Positions 37,525-47,793 of a DNA stretch of 64,000 nucleotides are shown piece by piece. Position numbers and translations under genes: made by a program. Under the pieces are notes generated by a model. The model worked only from the letters and a program-made list of their open reading frames with translations, searched no databases and was not told the origin of the DNA. Origin of the DNA: Rhodanobacter sp. C05 (lineage in GTDB: Bacteria > Pseudomonadota > Gammaproteobacteria > Xanthomonadales > Rhodanobacteraceae). Location: positions 124,001 to 188,000 of the forward strand of contig NZ_MUNQ01000012.1 in the NCBI RefSeq assembly GCF_002001165.1, in the 5' to 3' direction. The number at the start of each line of letters is the position of its first letter. Positions within the stretch are counted from its first letter, which is position 1.

Positions 37525-40173
37525 TCAGTCCCTGGTCACACCGATCCGCTCCAGCAGCGCATGCAGCAACCGCTCCTGTTGCGCAGCGCCGAGCGGCGCA
37601 TTGTGGCGATCTGTCAGCTGGAAGAAATCCTCCACGCGCTCGCCGAACGTTGCGATGCGCGCGTCGTGCACGCGCACTTCGGCGTGCAACATGACCTGCG
37701 CCACGGCAGCCAGCAGGCCGGGACGATCGGCGCCGATCAGGGCCAGCTGGGTGCGGTCGCCCGCCGCATGGAAACTGATTTGCGGGGTCATCTGGAAATG
37801 TTTCTGATGGCGCGACATGCCGCGTTTGCTCGGTTGCACGCCACTGGATTGCGTCAACGCCCGTTGCAACCGCTGCTGCAGTTCTTCCGCGCGGGCCGCA
37901 CTGACCGGCTGCTGGCTGTCCGCATCCAGCAGCAGGAACGTATCCAGTGCCATGCCGGTCGGTGAGCTGAGGATGCGCGACTCCATCACCGAGAAGCGCA
38001 GGCGATCCAGCACGGCGGTGACGGTGGCGAACAGGCCGTCGCGATCGGGGGTATAGACAAACAGCTCGGTGCTGCCGCGTACCGACAACGGATGCACGGC
38101 AACCAGCGGCACCGCACCTTGCGCGCGCAGGATCGCGGCGGTCTGCCAGGCAATCTGTTCGGGCCGATGGCGCAGGAAGCTGAGTTGCGGGAAGTCCACC
38201 CAGACCCGCACGACATCGGCCTCGGCGTACCTCTCGTTCATCAACAGCGCCAGCGCATATTCGGAGCATTCGTGCACGCGCACACCGATGTCACGCGGCA
38301 ACTCCACATCACTGCGCAAGGCATAACGGGTGGCGATGCACAGGTCGGACAGCAACCGATCCTTCCAGCCGTTCCACAATCGCGGACTGGTGCCGATGAT
38401 GTCGGCAATCGTCAGCAGGTACAGCTGGCCCAGCCGCTCGCGGCTGCCGACCTGTTCGGCAAACCGGTGCACCACGTCCGGATCGGTGATGTCCTGGCGC
38501 TGTGCGGTGGTGCTCATCAGGAGATGCCAGCGCACCAGCCATGCGACGCGCTCGACATCGCCGGGCGGCAAACCCAGCCGTGTGCAGAAATCACGCGCCT
38601 CCTCCTCGCCCAGCACCGAGTGATCACCACCGCGACCCTTGGCGATGTCATGGAACAGCGCCGCCAGCAGCAGCACCTCCGGCGTCGGCAGTCCGGACCA
38701 GATTTCGCAACCCAGCGGAAACTCGCGCTGTGCCGCCGGGTCGGCAAACCGCGCCATGTTGCGCAACACGCGCAAGGTGTGTTCGTCGACCGTGTAGACA
38801 TGGAAGAGGTCGTACTGCATGCGGCCGAATACCTTGCCGAAGGCCGGCAGGATCGCCGCCAGCAGACCGTGCCGGTTCATCCTCCACAATGCCTCCACCG
38901 CCGGCGCCCCGCGATGTAACAGTTGCCGGAACGCCGCCAGCACCTCGCGGTCATCCGCCAGCGCGTCACCATGCACGGCGGTGGCCTGGTGGATGCGTCG
39001 CATGGTGTCGGCACTGAAGCCGACCACATCCGGCTGATCCAGCCGCGCGATGAAAATCTCCACTAGCGCAGCGCGCCGTCGCATGAACAGCTGCGGGTCA
39101 CGCGCCGCCAGCCGCTTGCCGTAGCGCACGAAGTCGGCGCCAACCGGTTCGGCCTCGCCCGGGGGCTCTAGCATTTCCTCGAAACGTTCGGCCACCTGCA
39201 CACCGAGCCGCTCGACCTGGCTGGCCGCACGGTAATAGCCCTGCATGAACTGCTCCACGCCGAGGTTCTTCTCGTGCTCGTCCTCGAAACCCAGCCGGGC
39301 AGCGAGTGCCCGCTGATAGTCGAACAGCAACCGCTCCTCGGGGCGGCCGGCTTCCAGATGCAAGGCATAGCGATAGCGGCGCAGCGTGAGCTCGGATTGT
39401 TCCAGTGCCGCCTGCTCGGCCGGATCGAGCAGACCCTCGACCACCATCCCCGGCAGATCGTCCGCATGCGCCAATCGCCGCCCGAGCCAGCGCAGCGAAT
39501 CGAGCGTACGCAGGCCACCCGGCCCGTCCTTCAGGTTCGGCTCAAGGTTGTAGGCAGTGTCGTCGTAACGGGCGTGCCGTGCATCACGCTCAGCCAGCCG
39601 CGCGGCCAGATACTCGCGCGGCGGCCATAGCGCCGGATCATCGACGATGGCACGCAGCCCGGCATCCAGCGCCGAATCACCGGCCAGCCGCCGCGCATCC
39701 AGCAAACTGGTGAAGACGCTGGCGTCCCGCGCTGCCAGCACGCTGCATTGGACAGGATTGCGCACGGCATGACCGACCTTCAGGCCGACATCCCACAGCG
39801 TGGCAAAGAACTGCTCCAGTGCGCGCAGTCGCGCCGGCTCGGGTGTTTCCACCAGCGCCAGCAGATCCACATCCGAATACGGAAACAACAGACCGCGACC
39901 AAAACCACCCACTGCGAACAGCGCCGTCCCGCTGACCTCGCCGAGACAGGCCATCCACACGTGCGCCACCACCCGCTCGACCGACTCGCCGCGCCGCCGT
40001 GCGAGCGCACTGGCGTCAGCGCCGTCCCTGAATGCCGTAGCCAGCGCCCGGTCGACGTCGCCCAGCAATTGCCTCAGCGCACGACGCGCCTCGGCGGACA
40101 CACCCGAGCGCGGCACCGCCACAGGCAGGCGCGGCAGCGGTGGCATGCTGGAGCGAGGGGTTTCTATGATCAC
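37525..40173 (-). CDS. glnD: Bifunctional uridylyltransferase/uridylyl-removing enzyme GlnD
   Basis: GlnD senses glutamine and modifies the PII protein. In order the 882 residues show a nucleotidyltransferase domain (GGFGRG at 89-94, SDVDLL at 100-105), a PII-UTase linker, an HD hydrolase domain (LFHDIAKGRGGDHSVLG) and two C-terminal ACT domains (ELFVYTPDRDGLFATVTAVLDRL; LIGADRPGLLAAVAQVML). The start at 40173 is GTG; an ATG at 40146 is an alternative. map lies upstream on the same strand. Confidence 0.96.
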   Translation of the reverse strand: MIIETPRSSMPPLPRLPVAVPRSGVSAEARRALRQLLGDVDRALATAFRDGADASALARRRGESVERVVAHVWMACLGEVSGTALFAVGGFGRGLLFPYSDVDLLALVETPEPARLRALEQFFATLWDVGLKVGHAVRNPVQCSVLAARDASVFTSLLDARRLAGDSALDAGLRAIVDDPALWPPREYLAARLAERDARHARYDDTAYNLEPNLKDGPGGLRTLDSLRWLGRRLAHADDLPGMVVEGLLDPAEQAALEQSELTLRRYRYALHLEAGRPEERLLFDYQRALAARLGFEDEHEKNLGVEQFMQGYYRAASQVERLGVQVAERFEEMLEPPGEAEPVGADFVRYGKRLAARDPQLFMRRRAALVEIFIARLDQPDVVGFSADTMRRIHQATAVHGDALADDREVLAAFRQLLHRGAPAVEALWRMNRHGLLAAILPAFGKVFGRMQYDLFHVYTVDEHTLRVLRNMARFADPAAQREFPLGCEIWSGLPTPEVLLLAALFHDIAKGRGGDHSVLGEEEARDFCTRLGLPPGDVERVAWLVRWHLLMSTTAQRQDITDPDVVHRFAEQVGSRERLGQLYLLTIADIIGTSPRLWNGWKDRLLSDLCIATRYALRSDVELPRDIGVRVHECSEYALALLMNERYAEADVVRVWVDFPQLSFLRHRPEQIAWQTAAILRAQGAVPLVAVHPLSVRGSTELFVYTPDRDGLFATVTAVLDRLRFSVMESRILSSPTGMALDTFLLLDADSQQPVSAARAEELQQRLQRALTQSSGVQPSKRGMSRHQKHFQMTPQISFHAAGDRTQLALIGADRPGLLAAVAQVMLHAEVRVHDARIATFGERVEDFFQLTDRHNAPLGAAQQERLLHALLERIGVTRD

Positions 40174-40202
40174 GAATTCCAGCGCAGATGAATCGCATCA
40201 GC

Positions 40203-40484
40203 TCAAAGGGCAGGACGTTGCCACCGCCACAAGACGCTAGCTCCAACGATACTTGTCCCTACCGCAATGGCCAGAGAGTAACCGGCAGGATTGTGCAGTC
40301 CCATGAAATCAGAAAGAAATATCAAGCCAGCAGCAATAACCAATTGCGCCGGCCAGACAACCCACAATCCGGAAAACGGCTTCGGAACGCGCAGGCCTTT
40401 CAGCCAGATCGCAACTGAGCATGCAGGAAGCCACAGGATGACGAGAAATATCACCAGCAGGGAAGCGAGAAAAAGGTAGTTCAT
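40203..40484 (-). CDS. Small hypothetical membrane protein
   Basis: The 93-residue protein has three hydrophobic segments (about 3-27, 42-60 and 68-86) and a short charged loop (WLKGLRVPKPF). The ATG at 40484 is preceded by GGAAGCGGG. It lies between map and glnD on the same strand. No family is recognised; the membrane topology and the binding site make a real gene more likely than a chance ORF. Confidence 0.6.
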   Translation of the reverse strand: MNYLFLASLLVIFLVILWLPACSVAIWLKGLRVPKPFSGLWVVWPAQLVIAAGLIFLSDFMGLHNPAGYSLAIAVGTSIVGASVLWRWQRPAL

Positions 40485-40514
40485 GGGTTTCCCGCTTCCT
40501 TCCAGATCAGCCGA

Positions 40515-41279
40515 TCAGGCGTCCGGCCACGCCGTGAGTATCTCGAAACCATCGTCGGTCACCGCAATGGTGTGTTCCCACTGCGCCGACAATGAATGAT
40601 CCTTGGTCACCACGGTCCAGCCGTCCGGCAGCTGCTTGGTCTGCGGCTTGCCGGCGTTGATCATCGGTTCGATGGTGAAGGTCATGCCCTTCTTCAATTC
40701 CACCCCGGTGCCGGGCTTGCCGTAATGCAGCACCTGCGGCTCGTCGTGATAGACCTTGCCGATACCGTGGCCGCAGTACTCCCTGACCACACTGAAACCG
40801 GCCGCCTCGGCATGCTGCTGGATCGCATGACCGACGTCACCCAGCGTGGCGCCGGGGCGCACAGCGCGGATGCCGCACATCATCGCTTCGAACGTGGTAT
40901 CGACCAGCCGCTTGGCCAGCACCGACGGCGTGCCGGCGATGTACATGCGGCTGGTGTCGCCATGCCAGCCGTCCTTGATCACGGTGACGTCGAGGTTGAC
41001 AATGTCGCCATCCTTGAGCACCTTCCCTTCGTTCGGGATGCCATGGCAGATCACATGGTTGACCGAGGTGCACAGGGTCTTCGGAAAGCCGTGGTAGCCG
41101 ACATTGGCCGGAATCGCCTTCTGCACGTTGACGATGTGCTCGTAGGCGAGCCGGTCCAGCTCTTCGGTGGTGACACCGGGCTTCACGTGTTCCTTCAGCA
41201 TCGCCAGCACTTCGGCCGCCAGCTTGCCGGCAACACGCATGCCTTCGAGGTCTTCGGGAGTTTTGAGGGTAATGGCCAT
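40515..41279 (-). CDS. map: Type I methionine aminopeptidase
   Basis: The enzyme removes the initiator methionine from nascent proteins. The 254 residues carry all metal ligands: the aspartates in NLDVTVIKDGWHGD, the histidine in CGHGIGKVYHDEP, and the glutamates in FTIEPMIN and QWEHTIAV, plus the substrate histidine in VNHVICHGIP. It is divergent from rpsB, the common arrangement. Confidence 0.97.
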   Translation of the reverse strand: MAITLKTPEDLEGMRVAGKLAAEVLAMLKEHVKPGVTTEELDRLAYEHIVNVQKAIPANVGYHGFPKTLCTSVNHVICHGIPNEGKVLKDGDIVNLDVTVIKDGWHGDTSRMYIAGTPSVLAKRLVDTTFEAMMCGIRAVRPGATLGDVGHAIQQHAEAAGFSVVREYCGHGIGKVYHDEPQVLHYGKPGTGVELKKGMTFTIEPMINAGKPQTKQLPDGWTVVTKDHSLSAQWEHTIAVTDDGFEILTAWPDA

Positions 41280-41602
41280 GATTTCGCCTAAATAGCGGCG
41301 TCAGTGCGGTTGTTCAACATCGAATTCGCCTGCAACTTGCCGCCTCGCCGGCGTACCGGCTATAATTTGGGAGTTTTGCTGACCTGACACGACCGTTTTG
41401 ACGATCGTTGCAGCGCAAAGCGAACCGGGATTGTAACCGCCCCGCGGTACAACACCCAACCAACGCCACACACGTATCGGCACCGCCTTCGGGGTGCCGC
41501 GGCCTGCCCACCATTGAACCGGGCAAGTCGCGGTCGAAGCCGGGGATGCGTGGAGGTCCCAACCCCCAGGCCTTTCAAAGGCCCATGCAAGGAGTTACAC
41601 CC
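41280..41602 (+). promoter_or_regulatory. map-rpsB intergenic region with rpsB promoter and leader
   Basis: This 323-bp stretch has no gene. A promoter is visible: TTGCCG (41337-41342), an 18-bp spacer and a perfect TATAAT (41361-41366). The transcript would carry a leader of about 230 nt before rpsB, which ends in a strong AAGGAG site. In enterobacteria S2 represses its own operon through the leader; a similar role here is inference. Confidence 0.65.
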
Positions 41603-42478
41603 ATGGCACAAGTCACCATGCGTCAAATGCTCGAAGCCGGCGTCCATTTCGGTCACCAGACCCGTTACTGGAACCCCAAGATGGCTCCGTACATCTTCGG
41701 TGCGCGCGGCAAGATCCACATCATCAATCTCGAAAAGACCCTGCCGCTGTTCACCGATGCGATGAATTTCCTGTCGGGCCTGGCGCAGAAGCGCGGCACC
41801 GTGCTGTTCGTCGGCACCAAGCGCTCCGCCCGTGAGCCGTTGGCTGAAGAGGCTGCACGCGCCGGCATGCCGTTCGTCACCTCGCGCTGGCTCGGCGGCA
41901 TGCTGACCAACTTCCGCACCGTCAAGCAGTCCGTGTCGCGCCTGAAGGAACTGGAAGCGGCCGAGACCGATGGCAGCTTCGAGAAGCTGGTCAAGCACGA
42001 AGTGCTGGCCCGTCGCCGCGAGCGCGACAAGCTGCAGGCTTCGCTGGGCGGCATCAAGGACATGAACCGTCTGCCCGACGCGCTGTTCGTGATCGACATC
42101 GGCCACGAAGACATCGCCGTGCAGGAAGCCAAGAAGCTCGGCATCCCGGTGATCGCCGTGGTCGACACCAACTACAACCCGGAACTGGTCGACTACGCCA
42201 TCCCGGGCAATGACGACGCGATCCGCGCGATCCAGCTGTACGCCCGCGCTGCCGCCGACTCGATTCTCGAAGGCAAGGCTGCCGCACCGGCTGCCGCCCA
42301 GGGCGACGGCAACGACTTCGTCGAGCTGGACGAGGAAGGCAACCCGGTCGCCAAGATCGATCGCAAGCCGGCTCCGCGCCGTGACGCCGCCCCGAAGAAG
42401 GGCGCTGGCGCCCCGCGTCGCGACGGCGGCCGTGATGGTGGACGTGGTCCGCGCAACGATGGCGCGCCCGCCAAGTAA
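41603..42478 (+). CDS. rpsB: 30S ribosomal protein S2 with extended C-terminal tail
   Basis: S2 binds the 30S head and helps recruit S1. The core [33 protein letters not shown] to about residue 232 is normal. The total of 291 residues exceeds the 241 of E. coli because of a tail of about 55 residues that is acidic first ([13 protein letters not shown]) and then rich in Arg, Gly and Pro ([17 protein letters not shown]). It is the first gene of the rpsB-tsf pair. Confidence 0.97.
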   Translation: MAQVTMRQMLEAGVHFGHQTRYWNPKMAPYIFGARGKIHIINLEKTLPLFTDAMNFLSGLAQKRGTVLFVGTKRSAREPLAEEAARAGMPFVTSRWLGGMLTNFRTVKQSVSRLKELEAAETDGSFEKLVKHEVLARRRERDKLQASLGGIKDMNRLPDALFVIDIGHEDIAVQEAKKLGIPVIAVVDTNYNPELVDYAIPGNDDAIRAIQLYARAAADSILEGKAAAPAAAQGDGNDFVELDEEGNPVAKIDRKPAPRRDAAPKKGAGAPRRDGGRDGGRGPRNDGAPAK

Positions 42479-42540
42479 ATCGTTACCTGCGCCGCAGTGT
42501 TTGATCGCTGCGGCGCATCCAAAGCCTTAGAGGAATACCG

Positions 42541-43419
42541 ATGAGCAATATTTCCGCCCAACTGGTCAAGGATCTGCGCGAGCGGTCCGGTGCCGGCATG
42601 ATGGAATGCAAGAAGGCGCTGGTCGAGAACAACGGTGACATCGAAATCGCGATGGAATGGCTGCGCAAGTCCGGCCTGGCCAAGGCTGACAAGAAGGCCA
42701 GCCGCATCGCTGCTGAAGGTCGCATCGTCGCTGCCCAGGCACCGGGCAAGGCCGTGCTGGTCGAGATCAATTGCGAGACCGACTTCGTCGGCAAAGATGC
42801 CAGCTTCCTGAAGTTCAGCGACACCGTCGCCGACGTCGCGCTGAATTCCGGTGCCGCCGACATCGACGCGCTGAAGGCTGCCGCCTACCCGGGTGCCAGC
42901 AACGTCGAGGAGGCCGCCAAGGTCCTGATCGCCACCATTGGCGAGAAGATCGACGTGCGCCGCATGGCCGTCGTCAAGAATGATGGCGTGATCGGCAGCT
43001 ACACCCACGGCGGTCGCATCGGCGTGCTGATCGCGCTCAAGGGTGGCTCCGAGGAGCTGGCCAAGGGCATCGCGATGCATGTGGCTGCGATGAATCCGGC
43101 CTATGTCCGCGCCGATGATGTTCCCGCCGAATTCCTGGCCAAGGAAAAGGACATCGCGCTGAGCCAGATGTCCGACAAGGAAAAGGCCAAGCCGGCCGAA
43201 ATCCTCGAAAAGATCGTCGCCGGCAAGGTCCACAAGATCATCGCCGAAGTCACCCTGCTCGGTCAGCCGTACGTGCTGGACACCAACACGACCGTGGCCG
43301 ACGCGCTGAAGAAGGAAGGCGCCGACGTCATCTCGGTGGCCCGTCTGGCCGTCGGTGAAGGCATCGAGAAGGTCCAGGAAGACTACTTGGCCGAAGTGGC
43401 CAAGGCGATGCAGGTCTAA
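42541..43419 (+). CDS. tsf: Elongation factor Ts
   Basis: EF-Ts recycles EF-Tu-GDP to the GTP form. The 292 residues include the N-terminal UBA-like domain ([41 protein letters not shown]) and the TDFV motif (ETDFVGKD) that contacts EF-Tu. It lies 62 bp after rpsB and is followed by a textbook terminator. Confidence 0.98.
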   Translation: MSNISAQLVKDLRERSGAGMMECKKALVENNGDIEIAMEWLRKSGLAKADKKASRIAAEGRIVAAQAPGKAVLVEINCETDFVGKDASFLKFSDTVADVALNSGAADIDALKAAAYPGASNVEEAAKVLIATIGEKIDVRRMAVVKNDGVIGSYTHGGRIGVLIALKGGSEELAKGIAMHVAAMNPAYVRADDVPAEFLAKEKDIALSQMSDKEKAKPAEILEKIVAGKVHKIIAEVTLLGQPYVLDTNTTVADALKKEGADVISVARLAVGEGIEKVQEDYLAEVAKAMQV

Positions 43420-43445
43420 GCGACTTCCAGGCCATCAAGCTGGGA

Positions 43446-43473
43446 AAAGCCGCGGGAAACCGCGGCTTTTTTT
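43446..43473 (+). terminator. Intrinsic terminator after tsf
   Basis: AAAGCCGCGG and CCGCGGCTTT enclose GAAA and are followed by a run of T. It ends the rpsB-tsf operon; pyrH lies 150 bp further and needs its own promoter. Confidence 0.93.
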
Positions 43474-43622
43474 GTGGGCGCAGCTCTTACGAATCACGCC
43501 GTCACACGATTTGGGCAACGGGAAGTTCCCAACCATTGCAGCGATAGCCCGACATCAGCGTTCCGGCAAGAGCCCGCTACCGCTACAATGCAGCGGTTTG
43601 CCCCACACAATCCGGAGATTCC

Positions 43623-44345
43623 ATGAGCGACCAGCCCAAGTACCACCGCATCCTGCTCAAGCTCTCTGGTGAAGCACTGATGGGCGACGCCGACTACGGC
43701 ATCGACCCGAAAGTGATCGGCCGGCTCGCCGACGAGATCATCGAGGTGCAGCGTGCCGGCATCCAGATCGGCGTGGTGATCGGTGGTGGCAACATCTTCC
43801 GCGGCGCCGGCCTCGCCGCCGCCGGCATGGACCGGGTCACCGGCGACCACATGGGCATGCTGGCCACGGTGATGAACGCGCTGGCGATGCAGGACGCGAT
43901 CGAGCGGCGCGGTGGCTTTGCCCGCGTGATGAGTGCGATCCAGATCCATGATGTGTCCGAGGATTTCATCCGCCGGCGCGCGATCCGCCATATCGAGAAG
44001 GGACGCATCGTGCTGTTCGCCGCCGGCACCGGCAACCCGTTCTTCACCACCGACTCGGCCGCCGCTCTGCGCGCGGTCGAAGTGGGTGCCGAGCTGCTGT
44101 TGAAGGCGACCAAGGTGGACGGCGTGTATACCGCCGACCCGACCAAGCACCACGACGCCACCCGTTACGAGCGGCTCGGCTACGACGACGTGATCGAGCG
44201 CAAGCTGGCCGTGATGGACACCGCCGCGATCGCGCTGTGCCGTGATCACCAGATGCCGCTGCGCATCTACGACATGAGCGTGCCGGGCAGCCTGATGCGG
44301 ATCATGCACGGCGAAGCGATCGGCACCCTGGTCGACGGCGGCTGA
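43623..44345 (+). CDS. pyrH: Uridylate kinase
   Basis: The enzyme phosphorylates UMP to UDP. It is an amino acid kinase fold protein of 240 residues with [39 protein letters not shown] and [18 protein letters not shown]. It precedes frr as in most proteobacteria. CGGAG lies 6 bp before the ATG. Confidence 0.98.
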   Translation: MSDQPKYHRILLKLSGEALMGDADYGIDPKVIGRLADEIIEVQRAGIQIGVVIGGGNIFRGAGLAAAGMDRVTGDHMGMLATVMNALAMQDAIERRGGFARVMSAIQIHDVSEDFIRRRAIRHIEKGRIVLFAAGTGNPFFTTDSAAALRAVEVGAELLLKATKVDGVYTADPTKHHDATRYERLGYDDVIERKLAVMDTAAIALCRDHQMPLRIYDMSVPGSLMRIMHGEAIGTLVDGG

Positions 44346-44429
44346 GCCAGCAGGAACCATCCACGGCGCCAGGCTGCAGTGGCCGGCGCTGCTATAATCG
44401 AATGTTGCAGATTCATCGGGACACGCCAC

Positions 44430-44987
44430 ATGCTCAACGACATCAAGACCGATGCCCAGACCCGCATGGGCAAGAGCATCGACTCGCTCAAGCACGACCT
44501 CACCCGCATTCGCACCGGTCGCGCCAGCACGGCGCTGGTGGACCACATCAAGGTGCCCTACTACGGCGCTGACATGCCATTGTCCCAGGTCGCCTCGGTA
44601 TCGCTGGCCGATGCCCGCACGATCATCATCACGCCGTGGGAAAAGACCATGGTGGCACCGATCGAAAAGGCCTTGATGGCTTCAGACATCGGCATCACAC
44701 CGACCACGGCTGGCACCGTGATCCGCCTGAACATGCCGGCACTCACCGAAGAACGTCGCCGGGAACTGGCCAAGCACGTCGGCCATGAAGGCGAGAACGC
44801 GAAGATCGCGATCCGCAACGTGCGCCGCGACGCCCTGCAGCAGGTCAAGGACCTGCTCAAGGAGAAACTCATTACCGAGGACGACGATCGCCGCGTCGAT
44901 GACGAGATCCAGAAGCTCACCGACCGCGCCGTCAAGGACGTCGATGCCGTGGTGAAGGCCAAGGAAGAGGAGCTGATGGCCCTCTGA
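44430..44987 (+). CDS. frr: Ribosome recycling factor
   Basis: The factor splits post-termination ribosomes together with EF-G. The 185 residues include LTRIRTGRASTALVDHIKVPYYG and the C-terminal helix region VRRDALQQVKDLLKEKLITEDDDRRVDDEIQKLTD. The start at 44430 gives the standard MLNDIKTDAQTRMGKSI. It lies 84 bp after pyrH. Confidence 0.98.
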   Translation: MLNDIKTDAQTRMGKSIDSLKHDLTRIRTGRASTALVDHIKVPYYGADMPLSQVASVSLADARTIIITPWEKTMVAPIEKALMASDIGITPTTAGTVIRLNMPALTEERRRELAKHVGHEGENAKIAIRNVRRDALQQVKDLLKEKLITEDDDRRVDDEIQKLTDRAVKDVDAVVKAKEEELMAL

Positions 44988-45012
44988 TGCGGCCATCACC
45001 TTTCCTCATCCC

Positions 45013-45753
45013 ATGACCAAGGCCAGGGCTTCGCAGGTTCCGCGCCATATCGCCATCGTGATGGATGGCAACGGCCGCTGGGCCAGGGCTCGCCACCGCC
45101 CACGCAGCTTTGGTCACAACGCCGGTCGCAAGGCTGTACGCTTGGCGATCGAGTCGTGCATGCGCGAAGGCGTGCAGGCACTGACCCTGTTCGCCTTCTC
45201 CAGCGAGAACTGGCAGCGGCCGCAGGACGAGGTCGGCGCGCTGATGAGCCTGTTCGTGCGCGCGCTGGACAAGGAAGTCGACGAGCTGCACGCCAACGGT
45301 GTGCGCTTGCGCTTCATCGGCGACCTGAATGCCTTCGACGAACCACTGCGCCGGCGCATGCAGGCATCGATGACCCGCACCGCCGGCAATGACCGGCTGC
45401 AGGTAAACATCGCCGTGAGCTATGGCGGTCGCTGGGATATTGTGCAGGCCAGTCGTCAGGCCGCCGAGGCCGTGGCTCGCGGCGAGCTGCGTGCCGACGA
45501 GATCGACGAGGCCCGGCTGAGCCAGTGGATGAGCCTGGCCGACCTGCCACCGCTGGATCTGTTCATCCGCACCGGCGGCGAATGCCGTATCAGCAATTTC
45601 CTGCTATGGCAGGTGGCGTACGCCGAACTGTACTTTACCGATACCCTGTGGCCGGACTTCGATCAGGCTTGCCTGCGTCGGGCCATCGAAGACTATGCCC
45701 GCCGCGAGCGCCGTTACGGTCGCACGGGCGAGCAGATTGCCGCCACACCTTAA
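45013..45753 (+). CDS. uppS: Undecaprenyl pyrophosphate synthase
   Basis: This cis-prenyltransferase makes the C55 carrier lipid for cell wall and surface glycans. The 246 residues contain the catalytic VMDGNGRWARAR, FAFSSENWQRP, and the C-terminal DLFIRTGGECRISNFLLWQVAYAELYF. It is followed by cdsA with an 8-bp gap. Confidence 0.98.
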   Translation: MTKARASQVPRHIAIVMDGNGRWARARHRPRSFGHNAGRKAVRLAIESCMREGVQALTLFAFSSENWQRPQDEVGALMSLFVRALDKEVDELHANGVRLRFIGDLNAFDEPLRRRMQASMTRTAGNDRLQVNIAVSYGGRWDIVQASRQAAEAVARGELRADEIDEARLSQWMSLADLPPLDLFIRTGGECRISNFLLWQVAYAELYFTDTLWPDFDQACLRRAIEDYARRERRYGRTGEQIAATP

Positions 45754-45761
45754 GGATTCCG

Positions 45762-46580
45762 ATGCTGCTACAGCGCACCCTCACCGCCCTGGTGCTTGCT
45801 CCACTGGTGATCCTGCTCATCCTGTTGCCATCGACAGCCCTCTTTGCGCTGATCACGGCAGCGGCGTTCATGGCCGCCTTGTGGGAATGGATCCAGCTCA
45901 GCGGGCTGAAAAATCCGGTGTGGCGCAACGCGCTGCTGGTCGTGGCGGCGAGCGTGTTTGCATTGCTGTGGTGGCTGCATGCCACGGCGTTGACGCCACT
46001 GTTGCTGGCGGCGGGCGTGGCCTGGTGGCTGCTGGCCTGCCTATGGCTGCGCCACTTCGCGTTCGGTGCGGCGCCCACTCGCGAAAACGTCGCGCTGAAA
46101 TTGCTGGCAGGCGCGTTCGTGATCTTCCCCGCCTGGCTCGCGCTGCTGAGCATGCATGGCCGTGCATCGCACGGCCCGTGGTGGACCCTGCTCGCCCTGG
46201 TGATTGTGTGGGTCGCGGATATCGGCGCGTATTTCAGCGGCCGCAGCTTTGGCAAACGCAAACTCGCGCCCCAGATCAGCCCCGGCAAGACCTGGGCTGG
46301 CGCCTACGGCGCGCTCGTCGCCGGCGTGCTGGTCACCATTCTCGGTGGCTGGTTGCTAGACGTGCGCGGCGCCCAGTTGCTTGCACTGGGATTGCTGGCG
46401 GCGATCACGGTCGGCGCTTCGATCGTCGGCGACCTGCTCGAAAGCCTGATGAAGCGGCATGCCCAGGTGAAAGACTCGGGCACCATCATCCCCGGCCATG
46501 GTGGTCTGATGGATCGGCTCGACAGCGTGTTTGCCGCATTGCCGGTCTTCGCCACCGGTTTGCTGTTGCTGGGGCTTTGA
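45762..46580 (+). CDS. cdsA: Phosphatidate cytidylyltransferase
   Basis: CdsA makes CDP-diacylglycerol from phosphatidate and CTP. The polytopic membrane protein (272 aa, about eight helices) ends with the family signature S-x-x-K-R-x4-K-D-[SA], seen as [28 protein letters not shown]. The start at 45762 has TAAGGA upstream. It is followed by dxr with 1 bp between. Confidence 0.97.
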   Translation: MLLQRTLTALVLAPLVILLILLPSTALFALITAAAFMAALWEWIQLSGLKNPVWRNALLVVAASVFALLWWLHATALTPLLLAAGVAWWLLACLWLRHFAFGAAPTRENVALKLLAGAFVIFPAWLALLSMHGRASHGPWWTLLALVIVWVADIGAYFSGRSFGKRKLAPQISPGKTWAGAYGALVAGVLVTILGGWLLDVRGAQLLALGLLAAITVGASIVGDLLESLMKRHAQVKDSGTIIPGHGGLMDRLDSVFAALPVFATGLLLLGL

Positions 46581-46581
46581 G

Positions 46582-47757
46582 ATGAAACGCGTCGCCGTCC
46601 TTGGCGCCACCGGTTCGATTGGCGGCAACACACTCGACGTCATCGCGCGTCACCCGGAGCGCTTCCGCGCCTCGGTGCTGACCGCACATCGTCAGGTCGA
46701 GGCACTGGCCGAGCTGTGCATACGGCATCGCCCGCAGCTGGCGGTGATCGCCGACCCCGCGCTGGAGGCCGAACTGGCACGCCGTCTCGGCGCCGCCGGC
46801 GTGCGCTGCGAGGTGGCCAGCGGCCATGCCGCGTTGACTGCCGCTGCCGCCGGTGAACTATGCGACACCGTGGTAGCCGCGATCGTCGGCGCCGCCGGAC
46901 TGGACTCCACCCTGGCTGCGGCGCGCGCCGGCAAGCATCTGCTGCTGGCCAACAAGGAATCCATCGTGATGGCCGGCCCGCTGCTGCTGGCGGCAGTCGC
47001 TGCCGGCGGCGGCGCGCTGGTCCCGGTCGACTCCGAACACAACGCGATCTTCCAGTGCCTGCCGGGAGGCCGACCGGACCTGCGCGCCAGTGGCGTCCGC
47101 CGGCTGATCCTGACCGCTTCCGGTGGTCCGTTCCGCGGCCGCACCCGGTCGCAGCTGGCCGACATCACACCGGAGCAGGCCTGCAAGCACCCGAACTGGG
47201 TGATGGGCCGCAAGATCTCGGTCGACTCAGCCACCCTGATGAACAAGGGGTTGGAAGTGATCGAGGCGCATCATCTGTTCGGCGCACCAGCCGAGGCAAT
47301 TGATGTGCTGGTGCACCCGCAGAGCCTGGTGCATTCGCTGGTCGAATACGTCGACGGCTCGGTGCTGGCCCAGCTTGGCAATCCGGACATGCGCACCGCG
47401 ATCGCCCACGCGCTGGCGTGGCCGGAACGGGTCGAGACCGGTGTAGCACCCTTGAATCTGGCCGCCTGCGCACCGTTGCAGTTCGAGCCACCGGACCTGG
47501 CCACCTTCCGCTGCCTGGCATTGGCATTCCAGGCGCTACGCGCCGGCGGCGATGCCCCCGCGGTACTGAATGCGGCCAACGAGGTTGCCGTGGAGGCGTT
47601 TCTGACCGGTGCGCTGCCGTTTCTGTCGATCGCCGATGTGGTCGAAGCGGTACTTGCGGAACTGCCGCCGCAAGCCGTGGTCGATGTTGGGACCCTTGCT
47701 GAACGCGACCGGGTCGCCCGCGAGGCGGCCCGCCGTATTCTGCGCAATGCTTGCTGA
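46582..47757 (+). CDS. dxr: 1-deoxy-D-xylulose 5-phosphate reductoisomerase
   Basis: This is the second enzyme of the MEP isoprenoid route, NADPH dependent. The 391 residues show the nucleotide motif [28 protein letters not shown], the metal-site [12 protein letters not shown], and [23 protein letters not shown]. It sits between cdsA and rseP in the standard order. Confidence 0.98.
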   Translation: MKRVAVLGATGSIGGNTLDVIARHPERFRASVLTAHRQVEALAELCIRHRPQLAVIADPALEAELARRLGAAGVRCEVASGHAALTAAAAGELCDTVVAAIVGAAGLDSTLAAARAGKHLLLANKESIVMAGPLLLAAVAAGGGALVPVDSEHNAIFQCLPGGRPDLRASGVRRLILTASGGPFRGRTRSQLADITPEQACKHPNWVMGRKISVDSATLMNKGLEVIEAHHLFGAPAEAIDVLVHPQSLVHSLVEYVDGSVLAQLGNPDMRTAIAHALAWPERVETGVAPLNLAACAPLQFEPPDLATFRCLALAFQALRAGGDAPAVLNAANEVAVEAFLTGALPFLSIADVVEAVLAELPPQAVVDVGTLAERDRVAREAARRILRNAC

Positions 47758-47793
47758 TATCCTTGTTCTGATGACTCTTCTTTACGGCGCTTG

